DNA of 64,000 bases from Melitaea cinxia (GCF_905220565.1 NC_059415.1:1594001-1658000); one strand, 5' to 3'. Counted from the first letter of the stretch, positions 20,878-31,939 are shown. The notes: generated by a model from the sequence alone, not told the origin. Numbers and translations are program-made.

Positions 20878-21330
20878 AACCCCGAGCAGCCCGACTGGGG
20901 TAGTGCCTCGACATTACAGAAGATCAGAGCTAAATAATATTGCTTTCAAGCATTGTTGTGTTCCTGTGGTGAGTAAGGTGACGAGAGCTCCTGGATGGGG
21001 ATTGGGGGTAGGCTCGGCAACGCGCTTACGGTGCTTCTGGTATTGCAGTCGTCTATAAGCTACGGTAAACTCTTACCATCAGGTGAATAATAATAATAAT
21101 AATAAAAATATTCTTTATTGTACACTATTAAAAGACACAAACAAAAGTAGTACAATTAGAGGAAGATGTACAAAGGCGGTCTTATCGCTAAAAGAGCGAT
21201 TTCTTCCAGACAACCTTTGGGTATAGGACAGGGCATAGAAAAGCGGTTAGGAATTGTACAAATAATTGTTATAGAAATTAGAAATAAATTACAATAGGTG
21301 AACCGTAGGCTTGTTTACGGAACTAGTTGT
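20878..21330 (+). repeat. RetC copy split by a LINE insertion
   Basis: The 5' part runs CCGAGCAGCCCGACTGGGGT to TCTTACCATCAGGTGA (21086). After a 209 bp insertion it resumes GTGAACCGTAGGCTTGTTTA. The join across the insertion restores the normal RetC 3' end, so RetC was present first. Confidence 0.9.
21087..21295 (-). mobile_element. CR1-like LINE 3' end nested in RetC
   Basis: An (ATA)n tail at the left, TTCTTTATTGTACACTATTA, GATGTACAAAGGCGGTCTTA and AAAGAGCGATTTCTTCCAG. AGGTGA at 21081-21086 and 21296-21301 is the target-site duplication. Only the 3' UTR was copied, a typical severe 5' truncation. Confidence 0.9.
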
Positions 21331-21331
21331 G

Positions 21332-21627
21332 TAAAAAATAATCGTCGAATTGAGACGCTCCTGCATTTGAAGTCTCAGTGTCAGGCTGTTTCGTAAGTAG
21401 AGAACTTTTTATATAATTTCCAAATAGTACTTTTGTACAGTTTTTGAGTAGGTTATCATTTCGACTGTACTTTTAAAAGGGCTTCTCGTGTGACACATTA
21501 AAATTTGAGCGAGATCTAATGCGCAGTAGAGATATTCCTAATAATGTTTACTTTTCAATGTTAATTGAAGGCTGTTTTCCTTTTTTGAAAACAAACATAG
21601 TTCTCATAAAGACACGGTTTTAATAAC
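21332..21627. mobile_element. Decayed HINE-D-like debris
   Basis: Phrases such as TCGACTGTACTTTTAAAAGG and GAGCGAGATCTAATG resemble scrambled HINE-D modules on the plus strand. Boundaries are not definable. Confidence 0.4.
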
Positions 21628-21916
21628 TCTTTTTAATCGACTTAAAAAGGAGATGCTTCTCAATTCGACTGTATATTTTTTGTGAGTGCTACCTCATTAC
21701 TTTTTACTGAGTGAATCGATTTCGATGATTCTTGTTTTAAACGAAAGCTGGTGCTTGTAATGTGATCCCGTTTAAATTTGTTCGAGATATGAAGAGTACT
21801 TTTTGAGTTATCGCCAATAATGCTTCAATATGACCATTTTTTCGTCTCCCTTCGATGTTATTATTGGTCGATGTAATTGAAATCAGTTTTTTTTCGTTTG
21901 CTAGCAACAATATTAA
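21628..21916 (+). mobile_element. HINE-D copy, single module, both ends
   Basis: Starts TTTTAATCGACTTAAAAAGG / AGATGCTTCTCAATTCGACT, has one core module (GATCCCGTTTAAATTTGTTC, TTTTTTCGTCTCCCTTCGAT) and ends TGAAATCAG..TTTTCGTTTGCTAGCAAC, a degraded form of the 3' stem-loop. It shows the minimal one-module form. Confidence 0.8.
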
Positions 21917-22206
21917 TCCATCACTAGCAATACCCGTGCGAATAATTCGCACTAAGACATACATTATTAAAAAAATTACCGACCGTCAATCATATTGACT
22001 TCGTTTCAAGATTAAAGCCGTCATATATATAATTTTAATAATTAATTAATTTATAAAACAAAAGCAATAATATTTTTTTGTTGTGGATGCCGGTAAAACA
22101 AGCAATTATTTAAAAAAAAAATGATATATAATTTATGTAGAGTAATTGTGAGGTTTTTTTTTCTAAACAGGGAGGCATACATCTTAATAACCTTAGTGTA
22201 TTATCT

Positions 22207-22514
22207 TCTAATATATAAAATTCTCGTGTCACAGTTTTCGTTGCCATACTCCTCCGAAACGGCTTGACCGATTTTGATGAAATTTTTTGTGCTTATCCGG
22301 TATCTATGAGAATCGGCCAACATCTATTTTTCATCCCCCTAAATGTTAGGGGTAGTCCACCCCTAAATTTTTTTTTTAAACAAAATTTTTAATTTCTATT
22401 TTTTTATGATACAACATTAAAAAATACATACAACCCTAAATTTTCAACCCTCTACCATCAACCCCTATTTTTAATAGCGTTTAGCGGCAAGACAACGATT
22501 GCCGGGTCAGCTAG
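22207..22514 (+). mobile_element. Helitron with diagnostic 3' hairpin
   Basis: Starts TC TAATATATAAAATTCTCG and contains AAACGGCTTGACCGATTTTG. It ends with the hairpin CGGCAA-8 nt-TTGCCG (22485-22504), six bases (GGTCAG) and CTAG (22511-22514), the canonical Helitron terminus. Non-coding, hence non-autonomous. Confidence 0.9.
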
Positions 22515-22515
22515 T

Positions 22516-23066
22516 AATATATATGATTACTTCAACATAGTAAAGTGATAACGCCACGCAAACTAATTTTCCTGCTACGTATCTCACTGAAATATACTTT
22601 CGTGTTAACACATATTAGCGGGGCTGGTTAAGCAGTTTTAAGAATTCGTATTAATGTCTGCTAATTACCGAGCACGAGACTTCTACCGTCAACAAAGCTT
22701 TGTACTGTATCCGTAGGGGTGAGATGAGTCATTAGGGTGTAACTGTGTGTAACGAGTGTGTATATTGCTTACTCGCAAAAGATCTTGAGACTATAGCGCC
22801 ATGATGATTAAAAAAAAAACTTGATACGTTGAGATTTATGAATAATTGCGTATGTACATCACAACTTGTATTCTGTTGGAATTATAATTTGAACGCAAAA
22901 AATGTTTCAATATTGTAATATCGTTTTATTTATTTTAATTTCAAAAAAGGAGGGAGATGTCAGCTTCGAGAAGAAAAAGAAGAAAGATTTCTAGATCTTC
23001 TAGCTTTTGATTAATAAATAGCTATATTGCAGCGTGTTCAGTTAGTTACTGGAAGAATAAAAATAA
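22516..23066. other. Unassigned AT-rich DNA
   Basis: No family or exon recognised. Confidence 0.5.
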
Positions 23067-23129
23067 TCTATATATATAAATCTCGTATCACGATGTTGAT
23101 GGTGGTACGAAGTTCGCCAACTCAGCTAG
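23067..23129 (+). mobile_element. 63 bp miniature Helitron
   Basis: TC TATATATATAAATCTCGTATCACGATGTTG-like 5' end joined directly to GTACGAAGTTCGCCAACTCAG-CTAG. Everything between the two termini has been deleted, leaving almost only the ends. Confidence 0.7.
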
Positions 23130-23195
23130 TATAATATATATTATGTATGTGTTCACTATCTTTTGACACATCTAAACCTTTCACAAACTTTGTTT

Positions 23196-23345
23196 TGCCC
23201 GTTGGTGCAATTTGTAATGGCCCTTTCTTTTGCTTTCTGCTCCGCGAGTCGTGGGTTCGATTCCCGTCTGAGTCTGGGTGTAGTTATATATGTATTATTT
23301 CTATATACATTAACCTAGCTACAGCCGAACAGACCTTGTGTGAAT
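23196..23345 (+). repeat. SINE-2 copy
   Basis: Head GCCCGTTGGTGCAATTTG, B box GGTTCGATTCC (near 23252), TGAGTCTGGGTGTAG and a shortened body with CTACAGCCGAACAGACCTTG. Confidence 0.85.
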
Positions 23346-23510
23346 GTTGTGAGATATATTTATTTATTTATTTAATGTTATCTGTGAACGCAGACAGATG
23401 AGTCTTAACATTGCACGAGGACGCAGATAAATTATTATTATTATAGTAACTCAAATATTTAAAGTACGATAATTTGTAGCCGGGAGGGTCTGGCGTACTT
23501 AGTGGTGTGT

Positions 23511-23604
23511 CGCTTCAGTCTCTAATATCTCACTACTGGGCATAGGCTTCTTTTCCCATGTAGGAGATGGATCAGAGCTTAATCCACCACGCTGCTCCAA
23601 TGCG
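23511..23604 (-). repeat. SINE-1 fragment, 3' end
   Basis: CGCTTCAGTCTCTAATATCT, GGCATAGGCTTCTTTTCCC and TTAATCCACCACGCTGCTCC; truncated at CAATGCG. Confidence 0.9.
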
Positions 23605-23857
23605 AAAAAAAATATATTCAGTATAATATCGGGGAAAAAAAGATAATTATGGTAAAAATCGTGTCCGCGTGAATTGATGATAAGAATCATAGCAACATCT
23701 CCTATTCACTTATAAAACAGTTTAATAAATATTTTGTAATCCTGTAATAAATGTATAACGATTAAAGCCTATGGGTAACGAACTTCATTGGTAAGAAAAT
23801 TGTGTACAAGAAATGGCACACGGGCTAATAAGAGCTAGTGGGCGTTGATTCTTAGTA

Positions 23858-24124
23858 ATAATTGTGTTTGCTTGCAAATAAAAAAAAACCGACTTGTGCA
23901 TCGACCTCGACCATCGACCAGTAATACAATGTAGATAATATAAACGCAACGCAAAGTTAGTTATAAGACCTCTTTCAAATTTAAATGGGACCACAAGACA
24001 AGCAATAACAGACAGCACGGGAAACCGGTAAAAAGATCGGTCCATCCAGTATAAAGTTGTTAGGTAGCACACATAAAAAATACAGTCGAACTGAGAACCT
24101 CCTCTTGTGAAGTCGGTTAAAAAG
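23858..24124 (-). mobile_element. HINE-D copy, short
   Basis: Sense 3' edge with a damaged stem (GTTTGC-TT-GCAAAT) and ACCGACTT, a shortened module (TTTAAATGGGACCACAAGAC), and the opposite end AACTGAGAACCTCCTC..GAAGTCGGTTAAA. Confidence 0.8.
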
Positions 24125-24199
24125 AGTTATTAAAAACCTGTATTTATACAGTTAACAGTCTACTTAAAATACCATTGACCAGTAAACATTAATGACTCT

Positions 24200-24319
24200 A
24201 GAATTACGCATTAGATCTCGCTGAAATTTTCATTGGTGAGATTCACATGAGATGATGAGCACCTTTAGAAAATAAAATCGAAATGAGAACCTCCTCCTTC
24301 AAACCCGAAGCCGGTTAAA
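24200..24319 (-). mobile_element. HINE-D 5' end fragment
   Basis: TTAGATCTCGCTGAAATTTT, ATCGAAATGAGAACCTCC and AAGCCGGTTAAAA show a second copy's end close to the first. Confidence 0.6.
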
Positions 24320-24483
24320 AATACCACATAATTAATGTATTTATGATTTGTTTGTAATGTAAGTAATTGACACCCAATGTTATGATATTTGCTAACTTAA
24401 CAAGCCAAAACAACAATTTTTCCTCCGGTAATGAGACAAGTTTATTTCAATCATTATGTTCAGTTGTATCAACTAACTTTTAT

Positions 24484-24530
24484 AAGAGGAGGAGGTTATC
24501 AATTCGACTGTGTTTTTTCTTCGTTTTTCA
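24484..24530 (+). mobile_element. HINE-D 5' end fragment
   Basis: AAGAGGAGGAGGTTATCAAT followed by TCGACTGTGTTTTTTC; truncated immediately afterwards. Confidence 0.6.
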
Positions 24531-24599
24531 ATCTATATTTGAAAGAAAAAATTGACATTACGTTTGTACGAAATGTGTCAAAATTTTATAAAATAAGAT

Positions 24600-24750
24600 A
24601 TTTTTTTTTTTTTTTTTTTTTTTATATCACTAGTTCGGCAAACAAGCGTACGGCTCACCTGATGGTAAGCGATTACCGTAGCTTATAGACGCCTGCAACA
24701 CCAGAAGTATCGCAAGCGCGTTGCCGACCCAATCCCCAATCCCCCCAGGA
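24600..24750 (-). repeat. RetC 3' half with poly-A (poly-T on plus)
   Basis: A T run at about 24600-24622 precedes TTCGGCAAACAAGCGTACGG, GATGGTAAGCGATTACCGTA and GCGTTGCCGACCCAATCC. It is one of the best-conserved RetC 3' ends and shows the terminal A tail most clearly. Confidence 0.9.
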
Positions 24751-24759
24751 GCAGGACGA

Positions 24760-25760
24760 GATATCAGAGAATATAGATAATTGAAACCTTTGTTAATAGT
24801 AAGTGACGTTAGAAATAATTATTATGACATTGTAACCATGTATTTAAACTATAATATGATTGAAAAAATATTTATTTATTATATTTTTACTTTTTATGAA
24901 ATAAAAATTAATTGCAATTGTTGATTATTTAGACTATTATAATATCTAATAGATGGAATGCTTAGGTCGTTAAAAGAACGAATACGAGCTGGGGTTAGTT
25001 GAAGTCTTCCTTTAAAAGCTTTTTTGTATTCTCTTGCAATCTTGCATACTTCCAAAATTATTCTAAGATTTCATTATTACATAATTTTTCGAAGATTAAC
25101 GTAACACATTTAAGTTCTATTATTTCTTCTAAATAAAGTTATAGTTCAATTGTGATGTGTTTACAGATTGTACAGTGAGTACTTAACGCTTAGAAAATTC
25201 AATTTAACTGTTATTAGAGTTACAATCTAGAATTCTAGAATATTAAACTTCTTGCTCATTCATAGATGGCGTTAGTTGTTTTGAGTACATACAAATAATA
25301 TTGTTTGAGTTAAATCTACTTAAACGACGGTTGTTAAATTTAGTTCGGAAAGTTTTTTTTACTCTAAATAAGACAAAAATCTTAGAAAAAATATATCTAA
25401 GGAGAATAATGAATATTTACGTTATTTCTATTACAACAAAAGAACCAAAAACTTCAGTCAAAATCCAAAGCTAGTATAATGATATGTAAATAAATTCAGC
25501 ATACAGAAACTAGTTACGGGTTAGAGTCGTTTAAATAAACAAAAATAGTACCAGACATACGTACATCGAGTGCGTTCGCTGAGACGGGGGCGTCCGATAA
25601 GATCGTCGCTTAATTATCTCTGTGGTAAACCAAAAATTCGAATTTGTTTGGATACGTTCTGAATAAAAGTACCCTAGATATAAGGGGTAAATATAAACGA
25701 GAGATATTGATAAAATCACATTTACTATGTAACATTTCTAAGCTAGGTATATACAAAAAA
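24760..25760. other. Unassigned AT-rich DNA
   Basis: Around 25555-25640 a less AT-rich unique patch (GAGTGCGTTCGCTGAGACGG, GGCGTCCGATAAGATCGTCG) stands out, but no promoter or exon grammar was recognised. Confidence 0.4.
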
Positions 25761-25762
25761 AA

Positions 25763-25945
25763 AAAAAAAAAAAACTTTATTCAAACAGGCCCCAAGGGCA
25801 CTTTCGAATCGTCATTTTCCAAATTTAAATTTTAAAGTGATTATTATTTTTGTACAAGTAAAGCTACTACCGATTCGGAATATAGATTCTACAGAGAAGA
25901 ATCGGCAAGACCTTCGCAATTACTCTTTTGAAAATAATATATAAA
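25763..25945 (-). mobile_element. LINE-T 3' UTR fragment
   Basis: Plus strand: A run, CTTTATTCAAACAGGCCCCA, GGCACTTTCGAATCGTCATT and ACTACCGATTCGGAATATAG, the reverse complement of the block at 3070. A short sliver of the same family is also visible at about 15460-15495. Confidence 0.75.
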
Positions 25946-26194
25946 CTGTGTTTTAGTACAAAATTAGTAATATCTTGCGTGAAATACATTTTTTTTGACA
26001 TAGAACGAGATAGATTTATGTGACGATAACGTTGTTGTGACGTCACTTTTAGTAGACTACACGTACAATTTGATTTTACTTGTTTTAAATTTCAGAATCC
26101 TGTATGTAAACACAGGTATCTACGAGGGTATAGGGGTAATATTTGTTTGTCAAAAGTGTTATAAATAATGTAGCTAATATAAATGATTTTGTTT

Positions 26195-26460
26195 ATAGCG
26201 TACGGCCTACCTGATCGTAAACGGTTTACCTCAGCCTGTCGACACCTGCAACACCATAAGCATCGAAAGCGCGTTGCCGACGCTACCCTCGACACTCCCC
26301 AGAAGCTTTCGATACCTTACTCACTACAGAAACTCAACACCGCTTGAGAGCAATATTATTTAGCTGTGATCTTCTGTGAGGTCGAGGTACTACCCCAGTC
26401 GGTTTCTCCAGATTTTGAGCAGGTTATTTCATGCTGTATCCTATTTGAGTTAATTGAAAG
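26195..26460 (-). repeat. RetC copy, near complete
   Basis: AGCGTACGGCCTACCTGATC, GACACCTGCAACACCATAAG, ACCTTACTCACTACAGAAAC, TAGCTGTGATCTTCTGTGAG and TTTGAGCAGGTTATTTC. The 3' terminal GGCAAACA block is missing. Confidence 0.85.
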
Positions 26461-26530
26461 AGTTTTGTTACTTTTTCTTTTACTTTCAATGCACTCTTCT
26501 AAAAACTAGTATCCGTAAATGTATTAACTA

Positions 26531-26722
26531 TTAGCTGCCCGAACAGACTTCGTTCTCTCAAAAGTTAAAAGGAATTTTTATTTTTATTTTTTATTTTTAT
26601 CTTTTATTATTTAAACCTTCCGTGGGCCTTAAGGAACATACAAAAAAATAAATTAGCCGAACCGGTCGAGCCATTCTCGAGTTATGCGCTTAGCAATATT
26701 CATTTTTATTTATATTATTAGA
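26531..26722 (-). mobile_element. Helitron, 1682-type
   Basis: TTAGCTGCCCGAACAGACTT at the left (CTAG decayed to TTAG), CCTTCCGTGGGC and CGAGTTATGCGCTTAGCAAT inside, and a TATTTATATTATTAGA edge. Same subfamily as 1682-1852. Confidence 0.8.
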
Positions 26723-26729
26723 ACAGAAT

Positions 26730-28440
26730 AGAAGAGAAGTGTCAATTGTTGGAACTACGCAGGTGTAGTTTGTCATGACATTGTAAATTGTCCGTTTTCA
26801 TTTTTGTCAACGGTCACCCTAGCTCGAGGAAATTCCTTCCCTTGTCATTATAATTGATTGGTTTGTCTTTACAGGAAATGTACATTTTCTATTACGTCTT
26901 TTTACTTAACAATGTTGAATTTTCTGTTTGTCTTACTTTATTAATTTCCCTCGGAATTTGACGTATTGTTTCTTTAAGGAAAACTTTTTAAATTACCATT
27001 TCAGGAATTTATTATGAAATATGTCGTTTAATTATTCGTTGGATTACATAAGTGGATTCTTTTGATCCTTTTTGTGAAATATGTAGTGATAAATCTTAAT
27101 TTTTTATTTATTTATTAATCTTAAGGTTGTAGTTTACTAATTGAGGAGAAACAGGTCCTAATGGCCTATTTCTACCTCACGCTGTCAAAGAGTATTTGTA
27201 ACTTATTTACAGGATAAACTTAATCCGTAACTGGTGAAACCGGCCCTCAATATCAGTGCCGTAAAATTATATCACTTTAATCATTTTGTTATGGTAAGCA
27301 TCCGATAGTGATTGTTGTTCTCCCTTTACTGTCTTATAGGAGAAATTGACTTTTCTCAAAAATGGTACGTTTTTGAAAAATTTATCTCTTGCTAACAAGC
27401 ATATTTTAACTGCACTTTTAATTAAAATATTGGTTCTCAAACGCCATCTTTTGAAATCTATAGAAAATCGTCTATACAGTACCGTCTCCGTTTTCCTGCT
27501 CAACTAACCGACATAAGTACAATAGCATAAAGTTATATGAGATATAACTTCTTAATTTATATAATGATAAATTGAAAAAAGAATATGCTAGAAGTAAAAA
27601 TTCGGTAGGAAATTCGTGGGGTCTGCTAGTATATTGTAGGTGTTTGGAACTATAAATGAATTTAATTTTACTAAAACAGTATCAACTTGGAGCATTTGAA
27701 CAACGAAATGGCAAATAGCCAACGTTCTTTGATATACAGACTAAATGAACTAATATATTTATAATTCATTTATGTATTGTCGGATCCGGTTTCCGGTCAA
27801 ACTAGATTGTGCTAGATCAAACCGGTTTACACTACGCGTGTTCGGATATAGTAGTCAAGCCTATAATCTGTCAACTTTGGCTTAAATAGTTTTGGCTTGA
27901 TTAAATCATAGGCTGACATAAGGTCAAATTATTATTTCTTTTTTATTCCTAAAAGCTAATTAAAAATGTAGCAAAGATATTTTTATTACTTTTGAAATAA
28001 ATATAAAATTTCATTAATTAATAATATAAAAATTTTGTAAGTTAATGACACATTTTTTGCTATTCTGCGGTTTTGAATAATAAAAATAATTAGAGACTTT
28101 TTATCAGGCCGTTGAAAAATTTTTACGAACTTTAATAATTTTTATTAAGATATTTGGTTGTAGGCATTTTAATAAAAACAGATATGTCTAAAACTAGCAG
28201 AGACCTGCGATTTCTTTTGATGTCGCGACTATACTGGTTATTGTTTTGCTTAAAATAACTAACGCTTGTTACCTTATAGCCTTTATTATACATAATATGA
28301 AATATTAACTTCATCCCGCGGTTTCACCTGCATTAATTTAAGAGAAAAAGCTACTAAGACATTATATGTAAGCCTTCCTCGGGAAATGTACTCTATAACG
28401 CCGTAATAATATTTCAGTTCGAGCCAAAAGTTCTTGAGAT
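26730..28440. other. Unassigned AT-rich DNA
   Basis: At 27600-27632 GGAAATTCGTGGGGTCTGCTAG resembles a lone Helitron 3' end. Around 27785-27930 there are short repeats (GTCAAACTAGA / ATCAAACCGG; AGCCTAT ... ATAGGCT). No coding signal. Confidence 0.4.
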
Positions 28441-28446
28441 CCCTGA

Positions 28447-28678
28447 CAAACACATGACAAACATTTGTATTGGCCATATACTATAAACACCTGTTGACCG
28501 TGGTCTGGGTACTTGTGCAGTCCTTGTGGGTCCCTCCACCGTGCCTCGGAGAGCACGTTATGCCGTCTGTCCCGGTTGTTATCATGTACACCTGATGGCG
28601 ATCGTTACTCATAGTAGGGAATGTATCCGCCAACCCGCATTGGAGCACCGTGGTGGCTCCTTCTCCTACATGGGAAAA
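28447..28678 (+). repeat. SINE-1 without head or 3' end
   Basis: AACATTTGTATTGGCCATAT, GTGCAGTCCTTGTGGGTCC, CGTGCCTCGGAGAGCACGTT, GATGGCGATCGTTACTCATA and CCTTCTCCTACATGGGAAAA. Confidence 0.9.
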
Positions 28679-28977
28679 TATATAAAATTACAAATAATAA
28701 AATATGTACAAAAAGTCAATTAAAGAAAAAGAAATGTAAAAGATGAAACCGCTAAACAAACTTAGTACAGAAACGATTAATATTATTTCGAGAGCCTCGC
28801 AACAGATTAAAAATTCCTGAGCAAAAGAACGCGATTACGAACCGCATGCCGAAATTAAAAAAAAAGTATTTACAATTCTTTATTTCTGACACACACATAC
28901 CTACATCGAACCTTTTTCTTTCATTTCTGATATGCAATACAGCTGACAACCATTATAAATAAATAAATCCCTACTGA

Positions 28978-29050
28978 CTGGCCCGTTGGCGTAGTTGTCA
29001 GTGAGTCTGTTTTCTGCGATCCCACAACCCTCAGGGGTTCTTGCTCCGAG
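28978..29050 (+). repeat. SINE-2 head fragment, scrambled
   Basis: CTGGCCCGTTGGCGTAGTTG, GTCTGTTTTCTGCGATCCCA, then CTCCGAGTCCAGC. The B-box segment is disrupted. Confidence 0.6.
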
Positions 29051-29113
29051 TCCAGCTTTATATATTAAATAATATACGCTGGTCCCTTGCCACCGTCAAC
29101 GCGCTAAGTCTTC

Positions 29114-29533
29114 TTGACCGACTGGTATTGCAAGAGACGATGGCAAGAGACCGGACGGTATGAGTTTGATTCCATGGAAGATGGGCCGGGTGCTGGTATG
29201 GGATGCAAACTGTTCAGAGACCCTTCCCATCTACATGGAACCAACAACAGAGTTGGTGCGGCTTGTGAAGCGGCTGAAAAAACTAAAGCATACAATTAGG
29301 ATCTAGGCTCCGAATATGATTTTGTCCCTTTCGGTGTCGAGACCCTTGGTCCGTGGGGTCCTAGCGCTATAAGACTTTTTAAGGAAATATCAAAAAGTTT
29401 ATTCGACGTCACAGGAGACCGAAGAGCTGGCAGCTACTTCGGACAAAGAATTAGTCTAGCTATTCAAAGGGAGAACGCTGCCAGTATCTTCGGAAACTTC
29501 CCTAAAGGGACTCTTTTTAATAATATTTTTTAG
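29114..29533 (+). pseudogene. Non-LTR retrotransposon ORF, C-terminal end, one nonsense codon
   Basis: One continuous plus frame encodes DWYCKRRWQETGRYEFDSME, DGPG..MGC, NNRVGAACEAAEKTKAYN, a TAG at 29297-29299, then DLGSEYDFVPFGVETLGPWG, RLFKEISKSLFDVTGDRRAG and QRISLAIQRENAASIF, ending at TAG 29531-29533. The ET.GPWG...L......I....GD.RA...FQR.S.A.QRGNA.S motif recurs at the C-terminus of many invertebrate retroelement proteins; the exact clade was not determined. Only about 140 codons survive and there is a single stop, so decay is recent. The following AT-rich sequence with an AATAAA-like signal may be its 3' UTR. Confidence 0.7.
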
Positions 29534-29774
29534 TTATTATACTATGTATATATATACTTAAGGTTTTTTAGTTTAATGTAATTTATCTTATTTTTATTAT
29601 AATATCTATAGTTTGTATAATAAATATATTTCGATGCAGTTATTTTTATATGTAACAATTATTATATTAATATTAAAAATTAGGCTATTTATGAAAACTG
29701 TGTATCTACTCGTAAATCAGCCGGCTCTTATCTAAAAACAGGTTCCTTAGGAAGAAATGGCGATGTCTATATGT

Positions 29775-30010
29775 TAATAATTGTGCTTTCTCGCAAACGA
29801 AAAAAAAAACTTTAATTATATTGACAATTAATATGACGTAAGTAAACGAAAAAGTAGTCAAGTAAATTCACGTTATCACATATTACTCAAAAAGTACTCA
29901 TGAAATGTCAATCAAATTTAAATGGGACAAGACAAGCACCACTTTCGATTAAAACAAGAATTATAAAAATCAGTATAACCAATGAAAAGTTATGCGGTAT
30001 AATACAACTT
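29775..30010 (-). mobile_element. HINE-D fragment, one module
   Basis: AATAATTGTGCTTTCTCGCAAAC (damaged stem-loop), GACGTAAGTAAACGAAAAAG and TTTAAATGGGACAAGACAAG to AAAAGTTATGCGGTATAATA, where the copy ends exactly at a module boundary. Confidence 0.8.
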
Positions 30011-30371
30011 ATATTAATGAAAAATAATTATATATTAATGAAATTCAGCATAGTTTGTATCCGCGATTAACATTGAAGATAATCTTCAATTTTGCAGAAT
30101 GATTGAATTTTTATCAGACTGCTAAAATCGTAGTGTAACTCGACCAAAATACTATGTATAGTTTAATAACATTGATTATGCGCCCATATTATTATTTTAT
30201 AAGTATTGTTTAGAATAATAAGATTTTGTTTCATATTTTCAAAGTTGATATTATCAGACTTTTGTCTCGAGAACTTAGCATTTACGCAAAAGGAATGTAT
30301 TAAAATATATTCTATTGCACTGCTATTTGAATCAGTTGCTTATATTGTTCTAGACTAGATGATACTTGCAA

Positions 30372-30650
30372 TTTTTAACTGAGGTAGGGCACAGAAGGAA
30401 TTTTCTGCTCAAAATATGGAGCAGCCCGACTAGAGTAGTACAGAAAATCACAGCTTAATTATACTATTTTCAAGCAGTGTTGTGTTCCTGTTGGTGAGTA
30501 ACGGGACCAGAGCTCCTGGGGGGAATTAGGGATAGGGTCGACAACGCGCTTGCGAGGCTTCTGGTGTTGCAGACGTCTATAAGTTACGGTAATCGCTTAC
30601 CATCAGACGAGCCGTACGCTTATTTGACGACCTAGCTGTATTTTAAAAAA
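30372..30650 (+). repeat. RetC copy, near full length
   Basis: AACTGAGGTAGGGCACAGAA, AAAATATGGAGCAGCCCGAC, AAGCAGTGTTGTGTTCCTGT, CTTACCATCAGACGAGCCGT and a T4A7 terminus. A fragment of the same family lies in opposite orientation about 100 bp downstream. Confidence 0.9.
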
Positions 30651-30749
30651 ATCTGCTTTGAGTGTTGTATTTACATTGACAATTATATGCCGACGAAATA
30701 ACTCAAAGTATTGGAAACAATGACGTACTTTGCTATACACAAAATTTAC

Positions 30750-30960
30750 TAGCTTATGGACGCCAGCAACACCAGGACCATTTGTCAGCGCGACGCGCGA
30801 CGACCCGACATCGACCCTCCCCAGGTGCTCTGGTCACCTCACTCACCACAGGAACACAACAGTGCTTGAGACCAGTGTTATGTAGTTGTGATCTTCTGTA
30901 AGGTCGAGGTGCTTCCCCAGTTAAACTATTCAAAATTTTGGGCTAGATATTTTCTACAAT
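30750..30960 (-). repeat. RetC copy, 3'-truncated
   Basis: AGCTTATGGACGCCAGCAAC, CTCACTCACCACAGGAACAC, GTTGTGATCTTCTGTAAGGT and the degraded GGGCTAGATATTTTCTAC end. Confidence 0.85.
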
Positions 30961-31064
30961 ATACTTCAACAAATGTTTATTAATTGCCTTTGTAAAACAC
31001 AAAAACACACTGTAATCAATAAATCGCACATTTTTCAACTTTAAATCTTTATATTTATTTAAGA

Positions 31065-31110
31065 CTAGCTGACCCGACAGACGTTGTCCTGTCTTAATCA
31101 TGAATATTGG
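31065..31110 (-). mobile_element. Helitron 3' terminus
   Basis: CTAGCTGACCCGACAGACGTTGTCCTGTC contains the CTAG end and a GACAGACGTTGTCCTGTC hairpin. The remaining 31110-31640 is unassigned and may be the body of this element. Confidence 0.7.
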
Positions 31111-31647
31111 ATTCGAAATTTAATTGGTATAATTAATTAAAGAAAAATATGGAAAAAAGGTTACATTAAAAAAGTTTATATTGTTCAAAGCGCTAGATTC
31201 AAAATAATTTTATATCGTGGTTAAGTTTTCTTAAATTTTCTAATTTTCCGCTCAATTTTCTTAATTTTTTCTTTCATAAGATCCTTCTCCTGACAATAAA
31301 AAATACAGCAAAAAAGAATTTTTTTTAGAAAACTAAATGGGAATCAAACTTTTTTTTTTTACTTTTTTTAAAGACAATCTGAAAATTTTGTCTTTTTGAA
31401 TGCATCAATATTACATTTGATACAATTTAAAAATAATTTTGGGTTAATAGTTTAAGGATGCTGATTATGAAACAATGCAGTACAAGGCTTTCAGCTTAGC
31501 ACTTCAGCGCTTTAAACACGGAGTACAATAACACAGTAGCTACAGCGACGTTCTAACGCGACGCTAAGTACGCATCCAGCTCTGCGAAAGCTTAATGGTA
31601 ATAAAGAGAGAAGTAAATACAATATAATGTTAAGTTACTTTTTAAAT

Positions 31648-31938
31648 ATAATAATTGTGTTTGCTAGACAAGTAATACAACGTAAGTAGACGAAAAAAAA
31701 AATTAACAAACGCACTAGTCGCCACTACGACTTTCGAAGGTTCCAATCGATTTCTCTGGAGTGCCATCATAAGAACCTGGTTTCTTTATAATGGTATACC
31801 CCTTGGGATATCTCCTTTCCAACAAAAATATAATCAGCAAAATCGGTTCATAAACGATGAGGTTATTTGTAAACACACATAATATATATATACGGTCGAA
31901 TTGAGAATCCCCCTTTCCTTTTGTTAAGTCGGCTAAAA
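31648..31938 (-). mobile_element. HINE-D with internal deletion
   Basis: The sense 3' edge is fused to GACAAGTAATACAACGTAAG, so the stem and subterminal repeat are lost. It then carries the second block (TCGATTTCTCTGGAGTGCCA) and an intact far end (TTGTTAAGTCGGCTAAAA). Confidence 0.75.
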
Positions 31939-31939
31939 A

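Noticed and set aside
24431..24688. 85-codon frame spanning HINE-D and RetC
   Set aside because: It is composed of a poly-T phenylalanine run and repeat sequence.
25555..25640. Promoter or exon around a GC-richer patch
   Set aside because: No TATA, initiator with correct spacing, donor site or ORF was found.
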